NCBI GenBank assembly: GCA_903923345.1
Contig: CAIXXI010000050.1
Location: forward strand, 1-5,751
Length of the DNA: 5,751 bases
Origin: an uncultured Burkholderiales bacterium
Lineage (GTDB): Bacteria; Pseudomonadota; Gammaproteobacteria; Burkholderiales; Burkholderiaceae_E
Direction: 5' to 3'
The notes under the pieces were generated by a model. It was not told the origin of the DNA, ran no database searches, and was given only the letters and a program-made list of their open reading frames with translations. Of the stretch, positions 1-5,738 are shown one piece after another (position 1 is the first letter of the stretch; every line of letters begins with the position of its first letter). Position numbers and translations under genes: made by a program.

Positions 1-942
1 CACATAGTCATCGGCGATGATCGGAATCGTGCGCGGCTGTCCGGTGCCATCGTCAGACAGCGGCAGGCTGATGCGCCGACCGATCAGCGGGGCATAGCGC
101 GGGTCTTCAGGGTGCACAGCGACTGCGGTGTCGCCCAGCATGGTCTCCGGGCGGGTGGTCGCGACCACCAGCGCATCCAGGCTCAGGCTGCGAGCGGGTT
201 CGCTGTCGGTGGCAGGCAACTGCACGACGACCGCGTCGCCGACCAGCGGATAGCGAATCTCCCAGATCCGCCCATCCTCTTCTTCACTGTCGACCTCCAG
301 ATCCGAGACGGCGGTCTGCAGCGTGGGGTCCCAGTTGACCAGGCGCTTGCCGCGATAGATCAGGCCCTGCTCGTGCAGTTGCACGAAGACCTCGAGCACG
401 GCCGCGCTCATGGCCGAGTCCATCGTGAAGTACCCGGCCCGGGCGCCGTCCACATCGGCATAGTCCCAGTTTCCAGCGGTCCCGAGCCTGCGCATTTGGC
501 CGATGATCGTGGTGCCTGACTGTTGACGCCACTGCCAGACCCGATCGAGGAAGGCATCGCGGCCCAGGTCGTGCCGCGTCTTGCCTTCGGCCTGGAGCTG
601 GCGCTCGACCACCACCTGCGTTGCGATCCCGGCATGGTCGGTGCCGACCACCCAGTTGACGTCCGAGCCTTTCATGCGCTGCCACCGGACCAGCGTGTCC
701 ATTAGGGTCTGCTGAAAGGCATGCCCCATGTGCAGCGTGCCGGTGACATTCGGCGGTGGCAGCTGGATGCAATAGCCAGGCGCCTTCGGGTCGGGTGAAG
801 GCCGATTGCGAAACAGGCCCGCGTTGTCCCAGCGTGGATACCAGCGCGCCTCGATAGCGGCCGGCTCGAAGCTCTTGGCCAGGGATTCTTGGGCCGGTTC
901 GCTGGCGGCTGACGGGGCGGGGTTTTGCTGCGGAGCATTCAT
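1..942 (-). CDS. valS: Valyl-tRNA synthetase, N-terminal part (gene runs off the left edge)
   Basis: Cytoplasmic class I aminoacyl-tRNA synthetase that charges tRNA-Val with valine. The minus-strand frame is open from the ATG at 942-940 to base 1, giving 314 of roughly 900-950 expected residues. Visible marks are the class I HIGH-type signature PPPNVTGTLHMGHA (residues 62-75), the following VGTDHAGIATQ (99-109), the RGKRLVNWDPTLQTAVSDLEV block (about 197-217), and the ATTRPETMLGDTAVAVHPEDPRY segment (261-283), which begins the CP1 editing domain that hydrolyses mischarged Thr-tRNA. The KMSKS loop and the C-terminal tRNA-binding coiled coil lie outside the window. Alignment from memory with E. 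coli ValS suggests about 20 extra N-terminal residues rich in Pro, Ala, Gln and Ser. The ATG at 942 is the only in-frame ATG before residue 71, and another ATG at 938 is out of frame. No good Shine-Dalgarno sequence precedes it. It lies last in the minus-strand cluster, 115 bases after the small upstream gene. Confidence 0.98.
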   Translation of the reverse strand, partial: MNAPQQNPAPSAASEPAQESLAKSFEPAAIEARWYPRWDNAGLFRNRPSPDPKAPGYCIQLPPPNVTGTLHMGHAFQQTLMDTLVRWQRMKGSDVNWVVGTDHAGIATQVVVERQLQAEGKTRHDLGRDAFLDRVWQWRQQSGTTIIGQMRRLGTAGNWDYADVDGARAGYFTMDSAMSAAVLEVFVQLHEQGLIYRGKRLVNWDPTLQTAVSDLEVDSEEEDGRIWEIRYPLVGDAVVVQLPATDSEPARSLSLDALVVATTRPETMLGDTAVAVHPEDPRYAPLIGRRISLPLSDDGTGQPRTIPIIADDYV

Positions 943-1057
943 AAGGGATCGGGCGTCTGGCGGAGCTGGGTCAACCCGCGATTATAGGTGGGCGGGTGGA
1001 CTGCCCGCTGCGCGCTGAGCAGGCTATGCAGGCCCGCAGCGAGGCTTTCAGCGGTCT
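943..1057 (-). promoter_or_regulatory. Gap upstream of valS with candidate promoter (-10 TATAAT at 986-981)
   Basis: The 115-base gap between the small gene and valS contains a perfect TATAAT on the minus strand at 986-981, 38 bases upstream of the valS ATG. This would start transcription near 974 with a leader of about 32 nt. No recognisable TTGACA-like -35 is found 16-18 bases upstream and there is no extended TGn, so activity is uncertain. Two short inverted repeats lie just upstream: GCGGG/CCCGC (992-996 with 1004-1008, 7-base loop) and GCTGCG/CGCAGC (1007-1012 with 1035-1040). Neither is followed by a T-run, so they are not convincing intrinsic terminators. No T-box-like tRNA-sensing leader is seen, and the leader would be too short for one. 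Confidence 0.35.
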
Positions 1058-1420
1058 TCAGCGCGGTGCCGGGCCCGCCAGCGTGCGCTGTCGATCCAGT
1101 TCGGCCGCGACGGCTTCAGCGACGATATCGCTGACTTCCTGCGAGATGGCACTTCGCAACTGAGACGTGACCGCGACGGTTGCGTCGTGAAGTGCGGATT
1201 CCAGTGTTTCGCGAACTTCGGTGGAAATCACTGCATCAACCCGCTGCATCAGTCTGACGGTCACCGCGTCATTGACTCGATCGGCGAGGGCCTCCCAGTC
1301 GATTGGCCCGGGTTGATCCGGCTTCGCGACATCGCTCTTCGGGACATGCAGCACCTCGGTCAGCAGCGGGATTGCGTCGTCGCCGGAGTGGCTCAGCGGT
1401 TCAAAGGGTTCGATGGCCAT
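1058..1420 (-). CDS. Conserved-looking small helical protein of unknown function between holC and valS (possibly DUF2486-like)
   Basis: A 120-residue, acidic, probably cytoplasmic protein with no signal peptide and no membrane segment. The ATG lies six bases after the holC stop, so it is probably translated with holC. A GGAGG inside the end of holC (1442-1438) sits about 17 bases from this ATG, too far for an ideal ribosome site. The N-terminal 40 residues look flexible and carry DDAIPLLTEVLHV (residues 14-26). The rest (about 41-109) should be almost continuous helix: aliphatic residues occupy every fourth position from 45 to 77 and again from 84 to 108. There are no cysteines, no catalytic motif and no DNA-binding motif that I recognise. 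From memory, the 'IPxLT(E/D)V' start followed by a helical tail resembles betaproteobacterial proteins annotated DUF2486, but I could not verify this. The position in a pepA-holC-valS cluster and the regular composition argue that it is a real gene. Its function is unknown. Confidence 0.85.
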   Translation of the reverse strand: MAIEPFEPLSHSGDDAIPLLTEVLHVPKSDVAKPDQPGPIDWEALADRVNDAVTVRLMQRVDAVISTEVRETLESALHDATVAVTSQLRSAISQEVSDIVAEAVAAELDRQRTLAGPAPR

Positions 1421-1426
1421 GTGAGC

Positions 1427-1861
1427 TCAGCGACCCGCCTCCAGGGCGGCGATGTCATGGGTTTCGATCGGGTAACCGCGGGCACGATAAAAAACCAGCC
1501 GGCTTCGCGCATGCGCCCGATCCTGCTCATCGGTCGAGACCAGCTCGATCAGGCGATCAAAACGGGCATAGCCCGGCGGCAGCGCGTTGCCCAGATTGAT
1601 CATGAGGTCGTGGTCGGCTTCGAGCGGATCCGAACTGCTCAGCACCACGGGCGTCTCGGGTGCCAGTGGGTCACCCGCCATGACGTGCGGAATGAAATCG
1701 TGCGACGAGAAGGTCCAGAGCGCCTGGTCGAGCTCGGCAAGTTGTGCGGCACTGTCGCTGTAGATCAGCATCCGCTTGCCGGCCCGGTAGGCTTTGCGGA
1801 CCAATCGGCAGCTGTAGCCCAGCTTGTCGGGCGTGTTGAAGTGAAAGTCGATGCGGGTCAT
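1427..1861 (-). CDS. holC: DNA polymerase III chi subunit
   Basis: Accessory subunit of the replicative polymerase clamp loader. Chi binds psi (HolD) and the C-terminal tail of SSB, tying the clamp loader to SSB-coated lagging-strand template. The 144-residue product matches the usual family length (E. coli 147). Family features seen are the N-terminal beta strand RIDFHF, the KAYRAGKRMLIYSDS stretch (23-37), AELDQALWTFSSHDFIPHVMAG (42-63) with the conserved Trp49, and a C-terminal RLVFYRARGY (121-130) matching the E. coli RERYKAYRVAGF region implicated in SSB binding. An in-frame TTG at 1867-1865 would add two residues. I prefer the ATG at 1861 because chi proteins normally begin right at the first strand, though a GAGGG (1884-1880) is slightly better placed for the TTG. 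It follows pepA after 45 bases and precedes the small gene by six, as expected for one operon. Confidence 0.95.
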   Translation of the reverse strand: MTRIDFHFNTPDKLGYSCRLVRKAYRAGKRMLIYSDSAAQLAELDQALWTFSSHDFIPHVMAGDPLAPETPVVLSSSDPLEADHDLMINLGNALPPGYARFDRLIELVSTDEQDRAHARSRLVFYRARGYPIETHDIAALEAGR

Positions 1862-1870
1862 GGTCAAGGC

Positions 1871-1897
1871 GTGGGCCGACCCTCAGGGCCGGCCCGT
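1871..1897. repeat. GC-rich inverted repeat (hairpin) between pepA and holC
   Basis: Bases 1873-1882 pair with 1886-1895 around a three-base loop (TCA). Nine of ten positions pair, with a single A/C mismatch (1879/1889), and two further wobble pairs are possible at the base. It lies wholly in the 45-base pepA-holC gap. On the minus-strand transcript it is not followed by a U-run, so it is not a classical intrinsic terminator. It could be an mRNA-stabilising or processing element, or could partly mask the holC start. Confidence 0.5.
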
Positions 1898-1906
1898 ACC
1901 GCAGGT

Positions 1907-3388
1907 TCAGGCGGCGCTGGCGCGACCCAGCACGAACTGGGTCAGCAAGGGCACCGGGCGTCCGCTCGAACCCTTGGCCGCACCACTGCGCCAGGCCGTG
2001 CCTGCGATGTCCAGATGGGCCCACTCATAGGCTTTGGTGAAGCGGGCCAGAAAGCAGGCTGCGGTCACCGCACCGCCGGCGCGCCCACCGACATTGCCCA
2101 TGTCGGCGAAATTCGATTTGAGCGCCTCCTGATATTCGTCATCCAGCGGCATGCGCCAGCAGGTGTCCGATGCATCGCGGCCGCTGACCGCGAGCTCGGC
2201 GGCCAGGGTGTCGCTGCGGGTGAACAGACCGCTGTGGTGGTGTCCGAGCGCCACGACGCAGGCTCCGGTGAGGGTGGCGATGTCGATGACCGCCGCCGGC
2301 TTGAAGCGCTCGACATAGGTGAGTGCATCGCACAGGATCAGGCGGCCTTCGGCGTCGGTGTTGAGGATCTCGACCGTCTGACCCGACATCGAGGTGACGA
2401 TGTCGCCCGGTCGGGTGGCCTTGCCGGAGGGCATGTTCTCGCAGGCCGGAATCACGGCAATCAGATTGACCTTCGGCTGCAAGGCAGCCACAGCGCGCAT
2501 CGTGCCCAGGACCGAGGCGGCACCGCACATGTCGAACTTCATCTCGTCCATTTCAGCCGAGGGCTTGATCGAGATGCCGCCGGTATCGAAGGTGATGCCC
2601 TTGCCGACCAGCACGATCGGGGCACGCTTGGGGCCGCCGCCTTCGTAGCGGATCACGATGAGTTTTGGCGGCAGGTCGGAGCCTTGGGCGACGGCCAGCA
2701 GCGCGCCCATCTTGAGCGCTTCCATCTGCTTGCGCTCGAGCACTTCGACCTTCAATCCGAATTGCTTGCCGAGCTTGCGCGCGGTGTCGGCCAGGTAAGC
2801 GGGGGTGCAGACATTGGGCGGCAGGTTGCCCAGGTCGCGTGCCAGGTCGGTACCGTCAGCCACCGCGCTGGCGGTCCTCAGTTCCGCGGCGACCACCGCG
2901 GTCTCGGATCGCTCGCAGCCGAAGGCCAGCGAGCCGGGCCCGCCTGCAGGCGTATCGGGACGGCTTTTCATCCGGTCGAATCGATAGTGCAAATCGCGGG
3001 CGGCACTGGCCTGGATGCGCACTTTCCAGGGCGTGTCTCGTCCGGGAACTTCGACTTCGTTGAGCCAGGACACCGCATCGCGCGCACCGGTGCTCTGCAG
3101 TGCTCTCAGTGCAGAGCGGGAGGCTTCGGAGAAGGCTTTCTCCGACAAGCGTGCGGTCTCACCGACCGACACAAGCAGCACGCGCTCGACGATGCCGTTC
3201 AGCCCGACCAGCAGGGTCGCGCCGGACTTCGCGCTGAGGTCGCCTCGAGCCAGCGCTGCGGTGAGTGCGCCCGCTGAGAGGGTATCGATGGCGATGCCGG
3301 CAGGGCTCAGTTTTCCGGCTGCAACCGCCACGATGGCGCATCCGGTGCGGGTCTTCTCGGGTGCAGCAGTCTTTGTGCTAAATTGCAT
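1907..3388 (-). CDS. pepA: Leucyl aminopeptidase (M17 family, cytosol aminopeptidase)
   Basis: Cytoplasmic di-metal exopeptidase, normally a hexamer, that removes N-terminal residues (preferring Leu) from peptides. E. coli PepA is also a DNA-binding accessory factor for Xer recombination at cer and for carAB control. The product is 493 residues (E. coli 503): an N-terminal macro-like domain (about 1-160) and a C-terminal catalytic domain. The catalytic region is intact: VGKGITFDTGG (261-271) with Lys263 and Asp268, Lys275, MKFDMCG (283-289) with Asp286, and the signature NTDAEGRL (343-350) with Asp345, Glu347 and Arg349. All are offset by seven from the E. coli metal-ligand and catalytic positions. 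The start is the ATG at 3388-3386, because AGGAAGG lies five bases upstream. The frame continues upstream to a TTG at 3478, but that would overlap lptF and lacks homology. First gene of the minus-strand cluster, divergent from lptF. Confidence 0.98.
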   Translation of the reverse strand: MQFSTKTAAPEKTRTGCAIVAVAAGKLSPAGIAIDTLSAGALTAALARGDLSAKSGATLLVGLNGIVERVLLVSVGETARLSEKAFSEASRSALRALQSTGARDAVSWLNEVEVPGRDTPWKVRIQASAARDLHYRFDRMKSRPDTPAGGPGSLAFGCERSETAVVAAELRTASAVADGTDLARDLGNLPPNVCTPAYLADTARKLGKQFGLKVEVLERKQMEALKMGALLAVAQGSDLPPKLIVIRYEGGGPKRAPIVLVGKGITFDTGGISIKPSAEMDEMKFDMCGAASVLGTMRAVAALQPKVNLIAVIPACENMPSGKATRPGDIVTSMSGQTVEILNTDAEGRLILCDALTYVERFKPAAVIDIATLTGACVVALGHHHSGLFTRSDTLAAELAVSGRDASDTCWRMPLDDEYQEALKSNFADMGNVGGRAGGAVTAACFLARFTKAYEWAHLDIAGTAWRSGAAKGSSGRPVPLLTQFVLGRASAA

Positions 3389-3393
3389 CGCGG

Positions 3394-3400
3394 CCTTCCT
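3394..3400 (-). promoter_or_regulatory. Ribosome binding site of pepA (AGGAAGG)
   Basis: AGGAAGG on the minus strand, five bases before the ATG at 3388 (eight bases if AGGA is taken as the core). It is the clearest Shine-Dalgarno sequence in the window and fixes the pepA start against the longer open frame that begins with TTG at 3478. Confidence 0.75.
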
Positions 3401-3410
3401 GGGCTTCAGT

Positions 3411-3437
3411 TTCGGGAATGTTCGGGCACCGTCCGGG
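3411..3437. repeat. Helically spaced TTCGGG repeats in the pepA-lptF gap
   Basis: TTCGGG occurs at 3411-3416 and again at 3421-3426, exactly ten bases apart. A one-mismatch copy, TCCGGG, follows at 3432-3437, eleven bases further. On the minus strand these read CCCGAA or CCCGGA and would fall in the pepA leader. The spacing of about one helical turn would suit a protein-binding array, but short GC-rich repeats arise easily by chance in such a genome. Confidence 0.25.
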
Positions 3438-3452
3438 CCCCTTGTCTGCCCC

Positions 3453-3460
3453 AGTATAAG
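3453..3460. promoter_or_regulatory. Candidate bidirectional -10 element for lptF and pepA (AGTATAAG)
   Basis: On the plus strand TATAAG (3455-3460) matches the sigma-70 -10 consensus at five of six positions and points at lptF. On the minus strand the same bases give TATACT (3458-3453), also five of six, pointing at pepA. Predicted starts are near 3467 for lptF (leader about 11 nt) and near 3446 for pepA (leader about 58 nt). No good -35 is present in either direction; the nearest on the minus strand, TTGGAG at 3478-3473, is only 14 bases away. It is the only AT-rich hexamer in the 89-base gap. Divergent firing from symmetric -10 elements is an established bacterial phenomenon; its use here is inferred. 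Confidence 0.4.
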
Positions 3461-3477
3461 CGAGCCCCCAGCCTCCA

Positions 3478-4608
3478 ATGCTGTTCCAAAAAGCCCTGCG
3501 CCGCGACCTGTTCAACACCGCGGGCGTGGTGTTTGCCACTTTGTTCACGATCATGGTGACCACGACCCTGATCCGACTGCTGGGTCGTGCAGCGGTCAAC
3601 AAGGTCGACAGCGCCGACCTCCTTCCGCTCATTGCATTTGCCTCGGTCAATGTCTTGCCGATCCTGCTGGTTCTGACGCTCTATGTGTCCGTGCTGCTGG
3701 TGCTGACCCGCGCCTATCGCGATTCAGAAATGATGGTGTGGTTTGCCAGCGGCCTGAGTCTCACGGCCTGGATCAGACCCGTGTTGCGTTTCGCGCTGCC
3801 TTTTGTCGCGCTGATCGCGGTCGTCTCGCTCGTGGTCGGACCCTGGGCCAATCAGCAGGCCAGCGAGTATCGACGTCGTTTCGAGCAGCGCGAAGATGTG
3901 TCGATGGTGCAGCCTGGCCAATTCCGGGAGTCCTCATCCTCGAACCGAGTGTTCTTCGTCGAGTCGGTCAGTGAAGATCAGACTCGCGTGCGCAATGTGT
4001 TCGTCACTCAGTTCCGCGAGGGGCGACTGACTGTGGTGGCCTCGGCGGGCGGAAAAATCGAGACACAGCCCGATGGCGAGCGCTTCCTGGTTCTGGAAAA
4101 CGGTCGGCGCTGGGATGGTGTGTGGGGCGGCAATGCCTATCGGCTGATGGAGTTTGATCGCTATGGTGTGTTCCTGAAGCCATCCCCTGCGCCTGCGCCC
4201 GATGACCGGGCGCGTGCACAACCGACCATGGTGCTGATCGCCGATCCGAGCAGTGCCAATCTGGGTGAACTCGCCTGGCGTCTGGGCATGCCGATCTCCG
4301 GGCTGGTGGTGGCCCTGCTCGCTGTCCCATTGGCATTCGTCAACCCGAGGGTGGGCCGTTCAGTGAATCTGATTGCAGCCATCCTGATCTATGTCGCCTA
4401 CAACAACGCCAGTGGCCTGTTCAAGGCCTGGGCATCGCAGGGCAAGGTGTCCTTCATCGTCGGGCTGCTGGCAACCCATGTGCTTGTGCTCGCACTGACC
4501 GCATTCCTGTTCTGGCGTCGAACTTCATTGCTCAGACTGTGGCCCTGGAGTGCGGGTGTTCGGGGCAGTCGCGCTCCAGACGTGTCCGCGGGCGTGGCGA
4601 ACCCATGA
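3478..4608 (+). CDS. lptF: LPS export permease LptF
   Basis: Inner-membrane subunit of the LptB2FG ABC transporter, which extracts lipopolysaccharide from the outer leaflet of the inner membrane and passes it to LptC and the periplasmic bridge. The 376-residue product has the family layout: membrane segments around 12-34, 50-77 and 101-121, a periplasmic beta-jellyroll of about 125-260, and three further segments near 271-290, 294-310 and 326-346. Matches to E. coli LptF include YRDSEMMVWFASGLS (80-94, the coupling region facing LptB), GPWAN (121-125), and VNPRVGR (288-294). The C-terminal tail (347-376) is basic and Pro/Gly-rich and probably cytoplasmic. The start ATG at 3478 places the first membrane segment as in homologues; no Shine-Dalgarno sequence precedes it. 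The stop overlaps the lptG start, so the partners are translationally coupled. The ATPase gene lptB is not in this window. Confidence 0.97.
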   Translation: MLFQKALRRDLFNTAGVVFATLFTIMVTTTLIRLLGRAAVNKVDSADLLPLIAFASVNVLPILLVLTLYVSVLLVLTRAYRDSEMMVWFASGLSLTAWIRPVLRFALPFVALIAVVSLVVGPWANQQASEYRRRFEQREDVSMVQPGQFRESSSSNRVFFVESVSEDQTRVRNVFVTQFREGRLTVVASAGGKIETQPDGERFLVLENGRRWDGVWGGNAYRLMEFDRYGVFLKPSPAPAPDDRARAQPTMVLIADPSSANLGELAWRLGMPISGLVVALLAVPLAFVNPRVGRSVNLIAAILIYVAYNNASGLFKAWASQGKVSFIVGLLATHVLVLALTAFLFWRRTSLLRLWPWSAGVRGSRAPDVSAGVANP

Positions 4609-5738
4609 CGCTGATTGGCCGGTATCTGGCCCGCGAGATTGGTCTCGGTGTGCTGATGGTGCTGTCGGGCTTTCTGGCCCTGTTTGCATTTTTCGATCTG
4701 GTCAATGAGCTGGATGACCTGGGTCGGGGGGCCTATCGCATCGGGCAGGTGCTCCTCTATGTCGCCCTGACGCTGCCGGGTCGCATCTACGAACTGATGC
4801 CGGTCGCCGCCCTGATCGGTTCGATTTTCGCGCTCGCTCAATTCGCCTCTCATTCTGAATTCACGGCTTTTCGGGCTGCGGGCATGGGCAGAATGCAGGC
4901 GCTCAAGGCGGTCCTGCTGGCCAGTGCCGGCTTCGTGGTACTGACCTTGCTGGTCGGTGAGGTCATCGCGCCCCCTTCGGAGCGCCTGGCACAGCGCGTC
5001 CGGATGGCCGCACTCGGAACCGATGCGCTGGCTCAGTTCCGCTCGGGGATGTGGGTCAAGGACACGGCTCGGGGCGAATCGGGCTCGGCTGAGTCGCTTC
5101 GATTCGTCAACATCGGGCGCCTGCTGCCCAACGGGACCATGGAGTCGATTCAGATTTTTGAGTTCACGCCCGACTTCAGCCTCAAATCCGTGATCCGTGC
5201 TGCGCAGGCTGAATTTGCAAGCGGCAATGACTGGCGACTGTCTGATATCGAAGAGACCCGATTTGTCGCCGGCAAGACGGCCGAGGGTGCGCAGACGCTG
5301 CAATCGCAGGTGATCCGCGAGTCACACCGATCCTGGCACACCGAGATCGGCCCTGACATCGTGCGTGTTTCGATGGTTGATCCCGCGCGGATGTCCCTCA
5401 TGGGGCTGATGCAGTACACCCGCCACCTCAAGGACAATCAGCAGAATGCGGACCGATACGAAATCGCGATGTGGAAGAAGATCGTCTATCCGCTGGCGGT
5501 GGTCGTCATGATGATGCTGGCGCTGCCCTTCGGGTATCTGCAGGTTCGCTCGGGCAGCGGGGGCTACAAAGTGTTCGCAGGCATCATGCTGGGCGTGACC
5601 TTTCACTTCATGAATGGTCTGTTTTCTCACCTCGGGTTGCTCAACACCTGGCCGGCCTGGTTGTCGGTCAGCATCCCGAGTCTGGTGGCACTCTCGGTGG
5701 CGCTTGCGTTGCTGGCCTGGGTCGGGACGATGCGATGA
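4605..5738 (+). CDS. lptG: LPS export permease LptG
   Basis: Second inner-membrane permease of LptB2FG, pairing with LptF to form the cavity that takes up LPS. The 377-residue product has membrane segments near 12-32, 46-78 and 101-121, a periplasmic jellyroll of about 125-270, and segments near 290-312, 320-340 and 350-373. Family marks include SEFTAFRAAGMGRMQAL (84-100, coupling helix region), GEVIAPPSERLAQRVRMAALG (118-138), SGMWVKD (147-153), and RYEIAMWKKIVYPLAVVVMMMLALPFGYLQVR (284-315). The start is the ATG at 4605, which shares ATGA with the lptF stop; the frame is open further upstream to 4539, but those 22 codons overlap lptF and do not resemble LptG. The TM1 end reads FFDLVNELDDLGRGAY, resembling Burkholderia/Xanthomonas proteins rather than E. 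coli, and lacks the E. coli lysine at the position of Ala28. The stop again overlaps a possible following ATG. Confidence 0.97.
   Translation: MTLIGRYLAREIGLGVLMVLSGFLALFAFFDLVNELDDLGRGAYRIGQVLLYVALTLPGRIYELMPVAALIGSIFALAQFASHSEFTAFRAAGMGRMQALKAVLLASAGFVVLTLLVGEVIAPPSERLAQRVRMAALGTDALAQFRSGMWVKDTARGESGSAESLRFVNIGRLLPNGTMESIQIFEFTPDFSLKSVIRAAQAEFASGNDWRLSDIEETRFVAGKTAEGAQTLQSQVIRESHRSWHTEIGPDIVRVSMVDPARMSLMGLMQYTRHLKDNQQNADRYEIAMWKKIVYPLAVVVMMMLALPFGYLQVRSGSGGYKVFAGIMLGVTFHFMNGLFSHLGLLNTWPAWLSVSIPSLVALSVALALLAWVGTMR

Noticed and set aside
112..519. Plus-strand 135-codon frame opposite valS
   Set aside because: Antisense shadow with biased composition and no homology that I recognise.
284..772. 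Minus-strand 162-codon frame inside valS
   Set aside because: It is an alternative frame of valS; the valS frame carries the synthetase motifs throughout this stretch.
943..1057. Intrinsic terminator or T-box leader before valS
   Set aside because: The inverted repeats here have no following T-run on the minus strand, and no T-box-type stem or NGGN bulge sequence could be identified.
1187..3277. A 696-codon open frame on the plus strand opposite pepA, holC and the small gene
   Set aside because: Its codons are in exact register with the minus-strand genes, so it would stop only where they use TTA, CTA or TCA, which GC-rich genomes avoid. Its product is low-complexity (Gly, Arg, His, Gln-rich) and matches no family, while the minus-strand proteins have intact catalytic motifs.
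3015..3974. A 319-codon plus-strand frame crossing the pepA start, the divergent gap and lptF
   Set aside because: It overlaps two confidently identified genes, runs in the wrong frame of lptF, and shows no domain.
4539..4604. A 22-codon upstream extension of lptG
   Set aside because: It lies within lptF in another frame, is unlike LptG N-termini, and the ATGA overlap at 4605 gives a standard coupled start.
4398..5303. A 301-codon open frame on the minus strand opposite lptF/lptG
   Set aside because: It is in register with lptG codons, and the same scarcity of TTA, CTA and TCA explains it. The product is rich in Arg, Gln and His with no recognisable domain.
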